Shown here in pieces: positions 1-8,200 of a stretch of DNA of 40,440 bases (position 1 is its first letter; each line of letters opens with the position of its first letter). The notes beneath the pieces were generated by a model, which did no database searches, was not told where the DNA came from, and saw nothing but the letters and a program-made list of their open reading frames with translations. The stretch is from a virus, in the IMG/VR virus record IMGVR_UViG_3300042516_005598, positions 1 to 40,440 of that record; one strand, written 5' to 3'. The position numbers and the translations under genes were made by a program.

Positions 1-7
1 ATATAAA

Positions 8-1342
8 ATGTCTCAACAAAACAAAACCACATTACAAGCAGCTATAAACACTCAATTAGCTGATAATACCTCAGGTGATATCTCTGCAGCAGATGTAAGA
101 GATAACATGATTAACATGACTGATAGTTTAGTATTTAATGAAGGTACTGGTCAAACTATTACTGGAGGTTTAACTGTTACTGGGGGTATTACTGGTTCAT
201 TTCAAGGGACAGCTACAACTGCTTCATATGCTGCTACTGCATCATTTGTTCAATCCGCTCAAACCGCTTCATATATTTTAAATTCAATTTCAAGTTCATT
301 TGCTTCAACAGCATCATTTGTTCGAACAGCTCAAACAGCTTCATTTGTAGTTACAGCTCAAACCGCATCTTATGTTTTAAATGCAGTAAGTGCTTCTCAT
401 GCGACCACTGCTTCATATATCTCCCCAACATTTATTTCATCATCAGCTGCTGCTTCTGGATTTGGTTCTGGTGGAGGTGGTTCAATCTTCCCATACACTG
501 GATCAGCAAAAATTACTGGATCATTAGGTATAACTGGTTCTTTAACCTCAATAAGTGGCTCAGTTTTCTTGGGGTACACTGATGGTAATAATAATTATAA
601 TATAAATCTTTACAGAAGTGGAGTTAATGATATTCTTATTTTAGGTGCTAATGATGGTAGTTTATATATGCCTAACATTATTCAAATGGTTGGGATAACT
701 GGTCAAACACTTATTAGATCATCGTATGAATTAACATTGCTTTCATCCAATTCTAATATAATATTAGAATCTAATAATGTACTTATATCTAGCTCATTAG
801 ATGTTCAAAATGGAACGGTACTTAATGGGACACTAAGACAAGGTCAAAGTACCCAAACAACCGGTAATTATTCTCGTGCTTATGGCAATTCATCAATAGC
901 TTCTGGAGATTATTCTCATGCCGAAGGAAATTCTACTGAAGCGATTGGTCAATCTTCCCATGCTGAAGGACAATTTACTCTAACTATGGGCACTGCCGCT
1001 CATTCTGAAGGTGTAGGAACTGTTGCCCTTGGAAACTTTTCCCACGCTGAAGGAACATTTACAGTTGCTTCGGGTTCAAGTCAACATGTGCAAGGTAGAT
1101 ATAATACTCATGGGGACACTACTTCATTAATGATTGTAGGTAATGGTACAAATGATAATGCTCGTAAAGATGCCTTCAAAGTAAGAATGTCTGGTTCAAT
1201 TGTTCTCCCAACAACATCATCAGGCCAACCAGGTTGGACAGGAACGGATGGAGAAATAATTGCTGGAACTGCTGCTGGAGGTGCTAAAGTATTGTGGGTA
1301 TATTTAGGTGGAACTTGGTTAACTAGTTCATTAGGAATTTAA
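8..1342 (+). CDS. Tail fibre / adhesin with TASY and SHAEG repeats
   Basis: Probable virion fibre protein of 444 aa. Residues about 15-65 form a short head with ITGG/TVTGG repeats. Residues about 66-140 are TASY-type repeats (TASYVLNAVSASHATTASY), probably a trimeric coiled or beta stalk. A Gly-rich hinge (GFGSGGGGS) follows. Residues about 284-361 carry 14-residue repeats ending SHAEG, resembling the left-handed beta-roll head of YadA-like trimeric adhesins. The last ~85 residues (QHVQGRYNTHGDTTSLMIVG onward) are nearly the same as the end of the 624-aa fibre at 1524-3398, so they are a shared tip module. The start is preceded by an AT-rich leader cut by the window edge. The fibre role is inferred from repeats and neighbours; the receptor is unknown. 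Confidence 0.75.
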   Translation: MSQQNKTTLQAAINTQLADNTSGDISAADVRDNMINMTDSLVFNEGTGQTITGGLTVTGGITGSFQGTATTASYAATASFVQSAQTASYILNSISSSFASTASFVRTAQTASFVVTAQTASYVLNAVSASHATTASYISPTFISSSAAASGFGSGGGGSIFPYTGSAKITGSLGITGSLTSISGSVFLGYTDGNNNYNINLYRSGVNDILILGANDGSLYMPNIIQMVGITGQTLIRSSYELTLLSSNSNIILESNNVLISSSLDVQNGTVLNGTLRQGQSTQTTGNYSRAYGNSSIASGDYSHAEGNSTEAIGQSSHAEGQFTLTMGTAAHSEGVGTVALGNFSHAEGTFTVASGSSQHVQGRYNTHGDTTSLMIVGNGTNDNARKDAFKVRMSGSIVLPTTSSGQPGWTGTDGEIIAGTAAGGAKVLWVYLGGTWLTSSLGI

Positions 1343-1366
1343 AAAATAACATATAATCGAAATTTA

Positions 1367-1376
1367 ATATTTATTA
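1367..1376 (+). promoter_or_regulatory. Late motif, variant ATATTTATTA
   Basis: Variant of the recurring 10-mer ATATTTATAA, 4 nt before the ATG at 1381. Candidate late promoter or start-associated signal. Confidence 0.4.
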
Positions 1377-1380
1377 GAAA

Positions 1381-1524
1381 ATGGCAAAAGCAAAAGCACA
1401 AGCGTCTATTTCTTTTACAAAGAAACCACGCAAAAAGAGACCAGGAGTTCATGCAAAATCAAAGTCAAGTAAACTTAAAAGCAGCAAAAACTACACCAAA
1501 ACATACACAGCACAAGGTAGATAA
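1381..1524 (+). CDS. Small very basic protein (47 aa)
   Basis: A 47-residue protein starting MAKAKAQASISFTKK and ending TAQGR. It is rich in Lys, Arg and Ser, with a central KKRPGVHAKSKSSKLKSSK stretch. Short basic proteins with this RPGVHAKSKSSK signature are, to my recollection, common in marine phage genomes and of unknown function; nucleic-acid binding is plausible from charge alone. It is supported as a gene by the late motif just upstream and by a one-base overlap of its stop with the next start (TAATG), which implies translational coupling to the fibre at 1524. Confidence 0.75.
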   Translation: MAKAKAQASISFTKKPRKKRPGVHAKSKSSKLKSSKNYTKTYTAQGR

Positions 1525-3398
1525 TGGCACATATTAAACCGGAACAGTTACGATCAGGATTTTATGAAATAACGGGTTCGTTATATGGTACTTCATCCTT
1601 TGCATATACAGCATCTCATGTAGATAATGCTGTTGTAACTGCTTCTGCGGTTAATGATACTATTACTTTTACTAAAGGAAACGGAACAACATTCCCAATA
1701 ACTTTAACTAGTATTGCTACAGCATCTTATGCCTTAAACTCATTATCGAGTTCATATGCTTTAACAGCATCTTATGCTTCAAATGTTCCTTTAACAGCAT
1801 CATATGCTTTAAATGCATTATCGAGTTCATATGCGATTACTTCATCATATGCTGCAACTGCTTCGTTTATTAGTACATTATATAGTAGTAACTATACACA
1901 ATCATTCACAAATCAATCTACTTGGGTAGTAATTCATAATTTAGATACTCGTTATGTTATTGTACAAGTATATGATACAGCATTTGACGAAGTAATTCCA
2001 CAAAATATTGATTTAACGGATGATAATACTGTTACTATTACATTCCCTACTTTAGAAAGTGGAACTGCAGTTGTAACTGTAGGTGGTGCTCTGCAAAATT
2101 CAGGAGCTGTATCTTCTTCATATGCATTTAATGCTACAAGCGCATCATACGCTTTAACAGCTTCTTATTTTAGTGGAAGTATTACAAATGCTATAAATGC
2201 TGTAAGTGCATCATATGCTTTAACTGCTTCTTACGTTTTAAATGCTATAAGTGCATCGTATGCTTTAACAGCTTCTTACGTTCAAAATGCACAAACTGCT
2301 TCCTACGTTTTAAATGCTGTAAGTGCATCATATGCTTTAACAGCTTCATATTTTAGTGGAAGTATTACAAATGCTGTAAGTGCATCATATGCTTTAACTG
2401 CTTCATATGTAACTCTATCCCAAACCGCTTCATATGTTGACCCAACATTTATCTCAGCATCAGCTGCTGCTGCTGGATTTGGTTCAGGTGGCGGGTCTGT
2501 TACTGTTCCTGGTAATGATACTGAAATTTTATTTAATAGTGCAAGTGCATTAGGAGCATCATCTAACTTCAACTATATTTATTCTTCTTCTAGCTTACAA
2601 CAAGGATCTAATACTATTGCTTCAGGACAATGGTCACATGCTGAAGGTAATATTACAAGAGCTCGAGGAAGTTATTCACATGCTGAAGGTTATGATGCAT
2701 TTTCTTCTGGATCATACTCACATGCTGAAGGATTTTCCACAACCTCTTCAGGTCTTTTTTCTCATGCTGAAGGTCGCCAAACCCTTACGTTTGGAGCTTC
2801 ATCTCATGCCGAGGGTGCTTTTACTACAGCACAAGGTAATTTTTCTCATGCTGAAGGGAATGGTACTAATTCTCAAGGGCTATATTCTCATGCTGAAGGT
2901 CAAAATACTATTGCTAGTGGGTTTGCATCTCATGCCGAAGGTTTAAATTCATTATCATCGGGTCCACATTCTCACGCTGAAGGTTCAAATACTATTGTTA
3001 GTGGTCAATATTCACATGCTGAAGGTGAGGGAACTAATGTTGCTGGAAACGCTTCACATGCTGAAGGATACGGTACTATAGTAGTAATTGGTGCTAATGG
3101 TTCTCATGTTGAAGGACTTTATACTATAGCATCAGGCTCATACCAGCATGTACAAGGCCAATATAATACTCATGGAGATACTACATCTTTAATGATTGTA
3201 GGTAATGGTACTGCTGATAATACCCGTTCAGATGCATTTAGAGTAAGAATGTCTGGTTCTATAGTTCTTCCTACTACTCAATCATCTGCTCCTTCATGGA
3301 CAGGTACAGATGGAGAAATTGTTCCTGCAACTGTAGGAGGACAATATTTCCTTTATATGTGGATGAATGGTGCCTGGAGATCAGGGTCATTTGTATAA
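1524..3398 (+). CDS. Tail fibre / adhesin with long SHAEG repeat head
   Basis: A 624-aa fibre paralogous to the one at 8-1342. Residues about 66-107 and 196-305 are TASYALNAxSASYALTASY repeats. Between them, about 116-192, sits a compact domain (WVVIHNLDTRYVIVQVYD...VTVGG) of a kind seen in other phage fibres. After a Gly hinge (GFGSGGGS, ~317-330), residues about 359-529 hold eleven SHAEG repeats and one SHVEG at a mostly regular 14-residue period, then QHVQG and the same ~85-residue tip module as the upstream fibre. The repeats predict a trimeric left-handed beta-roll. It starts on the overlap TAATG with the 47-aa gene. Receptor binding is inferred. Confidence 0.78.
   Translation: MAHIKPEQLRSGFYEITGSLYGTSSFAYTASHVDNAVVTASAVNDTITFTKGNGTTFPITLTSIATASYALNSLSSSYALTASYASNVPLTASYALNALSSSYAITSSYAATASFISTLYSSNYTQSFTNQSTWVVIHNLDTRYVIVQVYDTAFDEVIPQNIDLTDDNTVTITFPTLESGTAVVTVGGALQNSGAVSSSYAFNATSASYALTASYFSGSITNAINAVSASYALTASYVLNAISASYALTASYVQNAQTASYVLNAVSASYALTASYFSGSITNAVSASYALTASYVTLSQTASYVDPTFISASAAAAGFGSGGGSVTVPGNDTEILFNSASALGASSNFNYIYSSSSLQQGSNTIASGQWSHAEGNITRARGSYSHAEGYDAFSSGSYSHAEGFSTTSSGLFSHAEGRQTLTFGASSHAEGAFTTAQGNFSHAEGNGTNSQGLYSHAEGQNTIASGFASHAEGLNSLSSGPHSHAEGSNTIVSGQYSHAEGEGTNVAGNASHAEGYGTIVVIGANGSHVEGLYTIASGSYQHVQGQYNTHGDTTSLMIVGNGTADNTRSDAFRVRMSGSIVLPTTQSSAPSWTGTDGEIVPATVGGQYFLYMWMNGAWRSGSFV
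2627..3147 (+). repeat. Tandem 14-residue SHAEG repeats
   Basis: Tandem 42-bp repeats (TCTCATGCTGAAGGT core) inside the fibre at 1524; a shorter set lies in the fibre at 8. They encode the beta-roll head. Confidence 0.8.
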
Positions 3399-3407
3399 TA
3401 TTTATAA
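3398..3407 (+). promoter_or_regulatory. Late motif ATATTTATAA
   Basis: Exact copy of the recurring 10-mer, starting on the last base of the preceding stop codon and 12 nt before the ATG at 3420. Confidence 0.45.
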
Positions 3408-3419
3408 CAAAATACATTA

Positions 3420-3671
3420 ATGAGATTATTTTCCCCTGTCATAACCGGTTCTTTAGACATTACAGGCTCAGCAGCTATAACTGGGTCTTTGTTTGTAAAA
3501 AGTTCCACTAGTGATATTTTTCTCGTTAAAAATGCAAATAATACTACCGTTTTAGCAGTGTCTCAAAGTGGAGTAATAGTTTTGTCTACTCAATCTCAAA
3601 ATCTTACAGGACCTGCACCAAACGGTGGAATATATTTTACTTCCGCTTCGTTTTTTGTTGGTCTTGATTAA
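3420..3671 (+). CDS. Mini-fibre protein (83 aa)
   Basis: An 83-residue protein made of fibre-like pieces: N-terminal ITGSLDITGSAAITGSLFV repeats, then FLVKNANNTTVLAVSQSGV, which resembles the short modules that precede fibre tips in this array, and a C-terminus ending YFTSASFFVGLD. It has its own late motif and a normal start, so it looks like a separate small gene and not debris, although a remnant of a longer fibre cannot be excluded. The function is unknown; it may be a fibre connector or tip subunit. Confidence 0.65.
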   Translation: MRLFSPVITGSLDITGSAAITGSLFVKSSTSDIFLVKNANNTTVLAVSQSGVIVLSTQSQNLTGPAPNGGIYFTSASFFVGLD

Positions 3672-3678
3672 ACATAAC

Positions 3679-3688
3679 ATATTTATAA
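3679..3688 (+). promoter_or_regulatory. Late motif ATATTTATAA
   Basis: Exact copy followed by TAAAA, 17 nt before the ATG at 3706. Confidence 0.45.
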
Positions 3689-3705
3689 TAAAATAAGAAA
3701 ACAAT

Positions 3706-4698
3706 ATGGCAACTTGGAAAAAAGTCATCGTCTCGGGTAGTGCAGCAAATTTATCTGCTTTACAAGTAGACAACTTAACTTCCGGTCAAGTAGTAATTGG
3801 TGGTGGTACAGGTAACTTATCTTCAACAGCAATTAACGGTACTGGAAATATTTTAGCAACTACTGGTGCTACTGGAGTATCTATTTCAGGTTCATTTAGT
3901 GGTTCATTTTTTGGTAATGGTGCTGGCTTAACTGGTGTTTCTGCAGCATTTCCTACTACTCAAAAGACTGATTTAGCTAATACCGATCAATTTTATATTA
4001 ATGATGGTGCTAACAAATATGTTACATATGGTGACTTATTACAAGATTTAGCAGGTACTAATTTATCAGTTGAAGGTACAGATAGTTTAACATTATCAAC
4101 AACTATTACAGGTATTACCTCTATTTCTTCAACTAGCTTTACAGGTTCGTTACTAGGTAATGTTAATGGTACTGCAAGTTGGGCTGTAAATGCACAGAAT
4201 GTTTCTAGCATTAATAATAATATCACCAATAATACAAACAATTATGTATTAACTGCAACTGGTGGTGGTTCAATTAATGGTGAGGCTAATTTACAATTTG
4301 ACGGCACTACATTAACAGTAACTGGAAACGAAGTAATTACCGGCAATTTAGTTGTACAAGGTACTGCCTCATTCCAAAATACAACTAACTTAGAAGTTGC
4401 TGATAGATTTATTCTTTTAGCTTCTGGTTCAAATGCTGCCGGTGATGGTGGTTTAGTAATTCAACAAGCTACACAAGATGTAGGTGAATTATTTGGATAT
4501 GAAAACTCAATTAATCGTTGGGGGTTCACTTCAAGTTATGCAGCTAATGGATCTACATTTAATGCTGCAGCATATGTAACAACAACAGAAGTTTCATCAA
4601 CAGCACCTTCAGTAGCTCCAATTTATGGTGGCGCTTCAAACGGATACGGTAACATACATGTTAACACAAATACAGGCGATATTTATATTTATTCTTAA
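3706..4698 (+). CDS. Tail fibre protein (WKKVIVSGS N-terminus)
   Basis: A 330-aa fibre. It begins MATWKKVIVSGSAANLSALQ, almost the same as the start of the 1730-aa fibre at 5243 (MPNWKKVIVSGSDAALNSL), which suggests a common docking end. The middle has ITGS/SFSGSFFGNGAGLTGV segments and a Asn-rich stretch (about 165-180). The C-terminal ~100 residues (LEVADRFILLASGSNAAGDGG to GDIYIYS) form a distinct domain with an RWGFTSS motif, of a type found in other environmental phage fibres. Structural role inferred; no enzymatic motif seen. Confidence 0.72.
   Translation: MATWKKVIVSGSAANLSALQVDNLTSGQVVIGGGTGNLSSTAINGTGNILATTGATGVSISGSFSGSFFGNGAGLTGVSAAFPTTQKTDLANTDQFYINDGANKYVTYGDLLQDLAGTNLSVEGTDSLTLSTTITGITSISSTSFTGSLLGNVNGTASWAVNAQNVSSINNNITNNTNNYVLTATGGGSINGEANLQFDGTTLTVTGNEVITGNLVVQGTASFQNTTNLEVADRFILLASGSNAAGDGGLVIQQATQDVGELFGYENSINRWGFTSSYAANGSTFNAAAYVTTTEVSSTAPSVAPIYGGASNGYGNIHVNTNTGDIYIYS
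4679..4688 (+). promoter_or_regulatory. Late motif variant ATATTTATAT inside a gene end
   Basis: Near copy lying in the last codons (GDIYIYS) of the preceding fibre gene, 29 nt before the ATG at 4718. It may be coincidental in AT-rich coding sequence. Confidence 0.25.
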
Positions 4699-4717
4699 CA
4701 AATTAAAAAAATTAGTT

Positions 4718-4915
4718 ATGTCTTTTACTGCAGGTCACTTTGTTGGTGATAATAAAAAAATTGAACAACCTCTATCTTCCAATCAATTAACTGATAAGGA
4801 GATAGAGGTTTTGCTTTCTATGATTAAACGTACAACTTTCATTGGAGAGGATATTGAACCTTTGTACAATTTGGTTGTAAAACTACAAAACCAACACACA
4901 GAACAAACAAAATAG
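4718..4915 (+). CDS. Small helical protein, paralogue of next gene (65 aa)
   Basis: A 65-aa protein. The start MSFTAGHF is chosen over an upstream in-frame ATG at 4625 because that one would overlap the fibre gene by 74 nt, and because 4718 has the TTAGTTATG context seen at other starts. Residues from LTDKEIEVLLSMIKR to YNLVVKLQNQ look like a helical hairpin. This stretch aligns without gaps to the next protein, with shared E, L, G, D and KL positions. No known function; a small conserved phage protein that may assist fibre assembly, given that it sits between fibre genes. Confidence 0.7.
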   Translation: MSFTAGHFVGDNKKIEQPLSSNQLTDKEIEVLLSMIKRTTFIGEDIEPLYNLVVKLQNQHTEQTK

Positions 4916-4921
4916 TAAGTT

Positions 4922-5161
4922 ATGAATATATTTTCAGTTGACTTTTCCCATGCGGAATTAAATTTTCTACGTCAAGCACTTGAAACTGTTCCTATTCAAG
5001 GAAGGGATGCTAAATTTTGTGCCTCTATTCAAATTAAACTAGAGCAAGAACTAGAGGAAATTACACAAATGATCAAAGCTGAAGAAGAATCTAGAATGCT
5101 TGGTCTTCAACAAATCATCCAACACGAGGAGACAAAAACAACAACCAGGAAAAAACAATAA
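4922..5161 (+). CDS. Small helical protein, paralogue of previous gene (79 aa)
   Basis: A 79-aa protein. FSHAELNFLRQALETVPIQG to IQIKLEQELEEI matches the neighbouring 65-aa protein position by position, followed by a charged Glu-rich helix (IKAEEESRML) and a basic tail (TRKKQ). The start follows TAAGTT. Function unknown. It is co-encoded with its paralogue in the gap between two fibres that share the WKKVIVSGS N-terminus, which suggests a linked role in fibre folding or attachment (inference only). Confidence 0.7.
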   Translation: MNIFSVDFSHAELNFLRQALETVPIQGRDAKFCASIQIKLEQELEEITQMIKAEEESRMLGLQQIIQHEETKTTTRKKQ

Positions 5162-5162
5162 T

Positions 5163-5172
5163 ATATTTATTA
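5163..5172 (+). promoter_or_regulatory. Late motif variant ATATTTATTA
   Basis: Variant of the late 10-mer at the head of the long (80-nt) leader before the 1730-aa fibre. It overlaps the 5' arm of the leader's predicted stem. Confidence 0.35.
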
Positions 5173-5233
5173 CCGTATTATAGGCCCAAAAGGGAAGTGG
5201 ACACAGCATATTCTGTGTAACCAACCGTAATAA
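5167..5233 (+). ncRNA. Predicted structured leader RNA (three-way junction)
   Basis: By eye this leader folds as follows: closing stem TTATTAC (5167-5173) with GTAATAA (5227-5233); inside it a small hairpin CCC-AAAA-GGG; then a stem TGG-ACACAG / CTGTGT-(AA)-CCA with loop CATATT. It ends 9 nt before the fibre start at 5243, so it could affect translation. No known family was recognised. Confidence 0.4.
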
Positions 5234-5242
5234 ACATATTAA

Positions 5243-8200
5243 ATGCCAAACTGGAAAAAAGTCATAGTATCGGGCTCTGATGCCGCCCTGAATTCTTTAC
5301 TAGTAACTAGCGGAGTTACAATAACAGGATCTCTAAATGTAACTGGTTCTACAACCCAAATAGGAAATAATACATTGCTAGGGAACACAACCCTATCAGG
5401 TAGCATCATAATTTCAGGATCCGAAAATCCAAGTACACCTTCTGTTCAAATTTATGGTGATACACAACATACTGGGGTTGTTAGATTTAACCCTATTAGT
5501 AGGAATATCGACCCTTCAATATCTGCATCTTATATTTATGTTTCTGGTTCCACAAATGACTTATATTTTAGCCAAAACGGATCAGGATATGCTAATACAA
5601 CTCGTTTACGTTGGTTAGAAGGTAATCTATATACAGGATTATTACATGGTGGTTTAATTACAACACAATCCTCTACTGTTTACCAAATATCAAGTGGTAG
5701 TGGTATTATAGTAGACTTAAATGCATCATTAGGTGATGACCCATACCCAGTAATACAATTTTTAGAATGGGGAAATTTATCTGCAAGTATCGCTCCATTA
5801 ACTGCTTCTTATCAACAAGCATTTGTTGGTATTGATTCAACTAATAATATTTTTGCTCAAGGTACACCATTTAGTAATGGTCAATTTGATACTGTAATCA
5901 ATATAGGTAGTGTATTCTTTCAAAACCAATCTACAATTAATGGTGTTAAAACACAACCTTCTGTAGCATATGGATTTGAACAACAACAAAATGTATTTAA
6001 TAGAGCATTTGGACCTTTAAAACTTTCAGGATATACTTTATCACCAAGTGGTTCTTCAACGGGTAGTTTAATAGTTGGAAGTGGTACAGCTTATGCTCCG
6101 GGATCTAACTATACAGTAGATCCAAATGAACCATACTATAGTGTTGATAATGGAACCAATATTTCTAAAATATTTAGATATTACCAATCAGGATCTAGTT
6201 GGGTTTATTTATCAAATGCTGGTGCAGGGTATACTACAATAGATCCAACCAAATACTCAAATAATGGTACTTTAACTTCTGTTGGAGCCGGTAATTGGTC
6301 AATACAAAGAGTATTTTGGTTCCCTAATTCAGTAACAAAAGCAATAGTAGTTTACTATGGTAATGCTATTTACCCAACAGAGGCAGAAGCTTTAGCAAAT
6401 ATTAGTTTTGAGTCATTTGTTGAAGCACCAAATACTGCAGCCAATGCAATTTATCTTGGTGCTATTATTATAAATCAAAATGGTGTATTTACTAATGCTA
6501 GTACATTTACAATATATCCTGGCGGATTATTCAGACAAGTAGGAGGATCAGGTGGTGGTGGTTCCATAGTAACCCAAACATTAGCAGGTTTATCCGATGT
6601 GTCTATTTCAGGACCAACAAATGGTCAAGCATTAGTATACAACAATACTTCTGCTAAATGGGAAAACTCATCAACATTAACTGCAAATTTAATAGGTAAT
6701 GCAAGTACAGCAACAACTGCATCTTATGCATTAACAGCATCATATACTCCTTCAATTGCAGGTACAGACAATTATATACCTAGATTTAATGGTTCAAGTG
6801 CACTAGAAAATAGTGTAATGTATGATGATGGTACTAATATTGGTATTGGTACTACTAGCCCTTCATATAAAATAGATGTTGCAGGATCCGGTAGACTTAC
6901 ATTAGCAGGATATGCAGGTTATGAATATCATAACACTGCAGGTACTTGGGAAGTATATATAGGTACCGAAAACAATACAGGTAACGCTAGATATAATTCA
7001 CGTCAAGGTGATCATACGTGGTACTATAATAGTTCAGCCACAATGAAATTAACCTCTGCAGGTTATTTAGGTGTTGGCACTACAACACCAACATCAAACC
7101 TCCAAGTCCAATCAAACAATCTATCAGCTCCAGCATTTGCTGTTTCTAAAAGTTTCTCCGGTGGTGGTGATGGTACTGCTGTTATGCATGCTTTTGGATA
7201 TGATTCCGGAATTGCAAATACAGGTATTCAAGTTGGTGTAAAAGGAACCGGAGGATTCTCAGCTACAGATGCATATCCATTTAGAGTATTCAATCAAGGT
7301 ACAGCAACATTTAGCATGTTATCTAATGGAAATGCCCACTTCAGTGGAAGTGTAGGTATTGGTACTACTAGTCCATCATACAAACTAGATGTTGTAGGTG
7401 AAGGAAGATTCGGTACAGGTGCAAAAGCTATAATCGGAACTGATGGAACATATGCAGGATATGGTGTTGTAGGCTTTGGTGGAACTACAGATGGATATAA
7501 TAGAATATTTGGACATCAAAGCACTTCAGATGGTTTATACATAGCGGCTGCAACCGGTAGAGGAATTGAATTTTGGGTAAATGGCGCAACTACAGTAGCC
7601 ATGAGAATTAACCCAGCAGGTAACGTAGGTATAGGTACTACTAGTCCAACTTCTAAACTTCATGTTTGGAACGATAAAATAGAAGTAACAGGATTCCCAG
7701 CAGCTGGAAGTCCATTTACATTCTTAGAGTCAAATTATAATGACCAATCTGCTGTTGCAATTAAGTTCTTAAACTATAATCCATCAAACGGCTATGATTC
7801 AGATTTAGGTATTCAATTAATGAATACAGGTGGATCTATGTTTGATGCAATGATCATTAAAGGATCTACAGGCAACGTTGGTATTGGTACTAATAGTCCA
7901 TCTTATAAATTAGATGTAAGTGGAAGTATTCACGCCCAAGAATCATCTACCGTTGGTACACTTATACTAGGAAATACAGTTGATAATTATATATCATACT
8001 ACAATTCAGATGTATATTTTAAAGCAAAAGGTAGTCATTATTTTGAAGGTAATGGATTTTATAAAGGTGTTTGGAATAGTAATGGTAATCTAGGTATCGG
8101 AACTTCATCCCCTCCAGGTAACTCAACAAACCGAGCTGTAGAAATTGCGGGTGCCGATAGTGCAAATCTAGTTGTAACCCAACCAGGTTATGCATCAGCA

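Noticed and set aside
2627-3147. Regularly spaced 42-bp repeats resembling a CRISPR array
   Set aside because: The repeats are in frame and encode 14-residue SHAEG units of a fibre; the spacing is coding, and no cas genes or non-coding repeats are present.
3681-3690. TATAAT within the late motif read as a sigma-70 -10 box
   Set aside because: No TTGACA-like element lies at the right distance, and Bacteroidota use a different -7 element.
4625-4717. Upstream in-frame start for the 65-aa protein
   Set aside because: It would overlap the fibre gene by 74 nt, and the extra residues read like translated fibre sequence; the ATG at 4718 has a better context.
5170-5235. tRNA-like or CCA-ended RNA in the leader
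   Set aside because: There is no cloverleaf, T-arm consensus or anticodon stem; only a three-way junction can be drawn.
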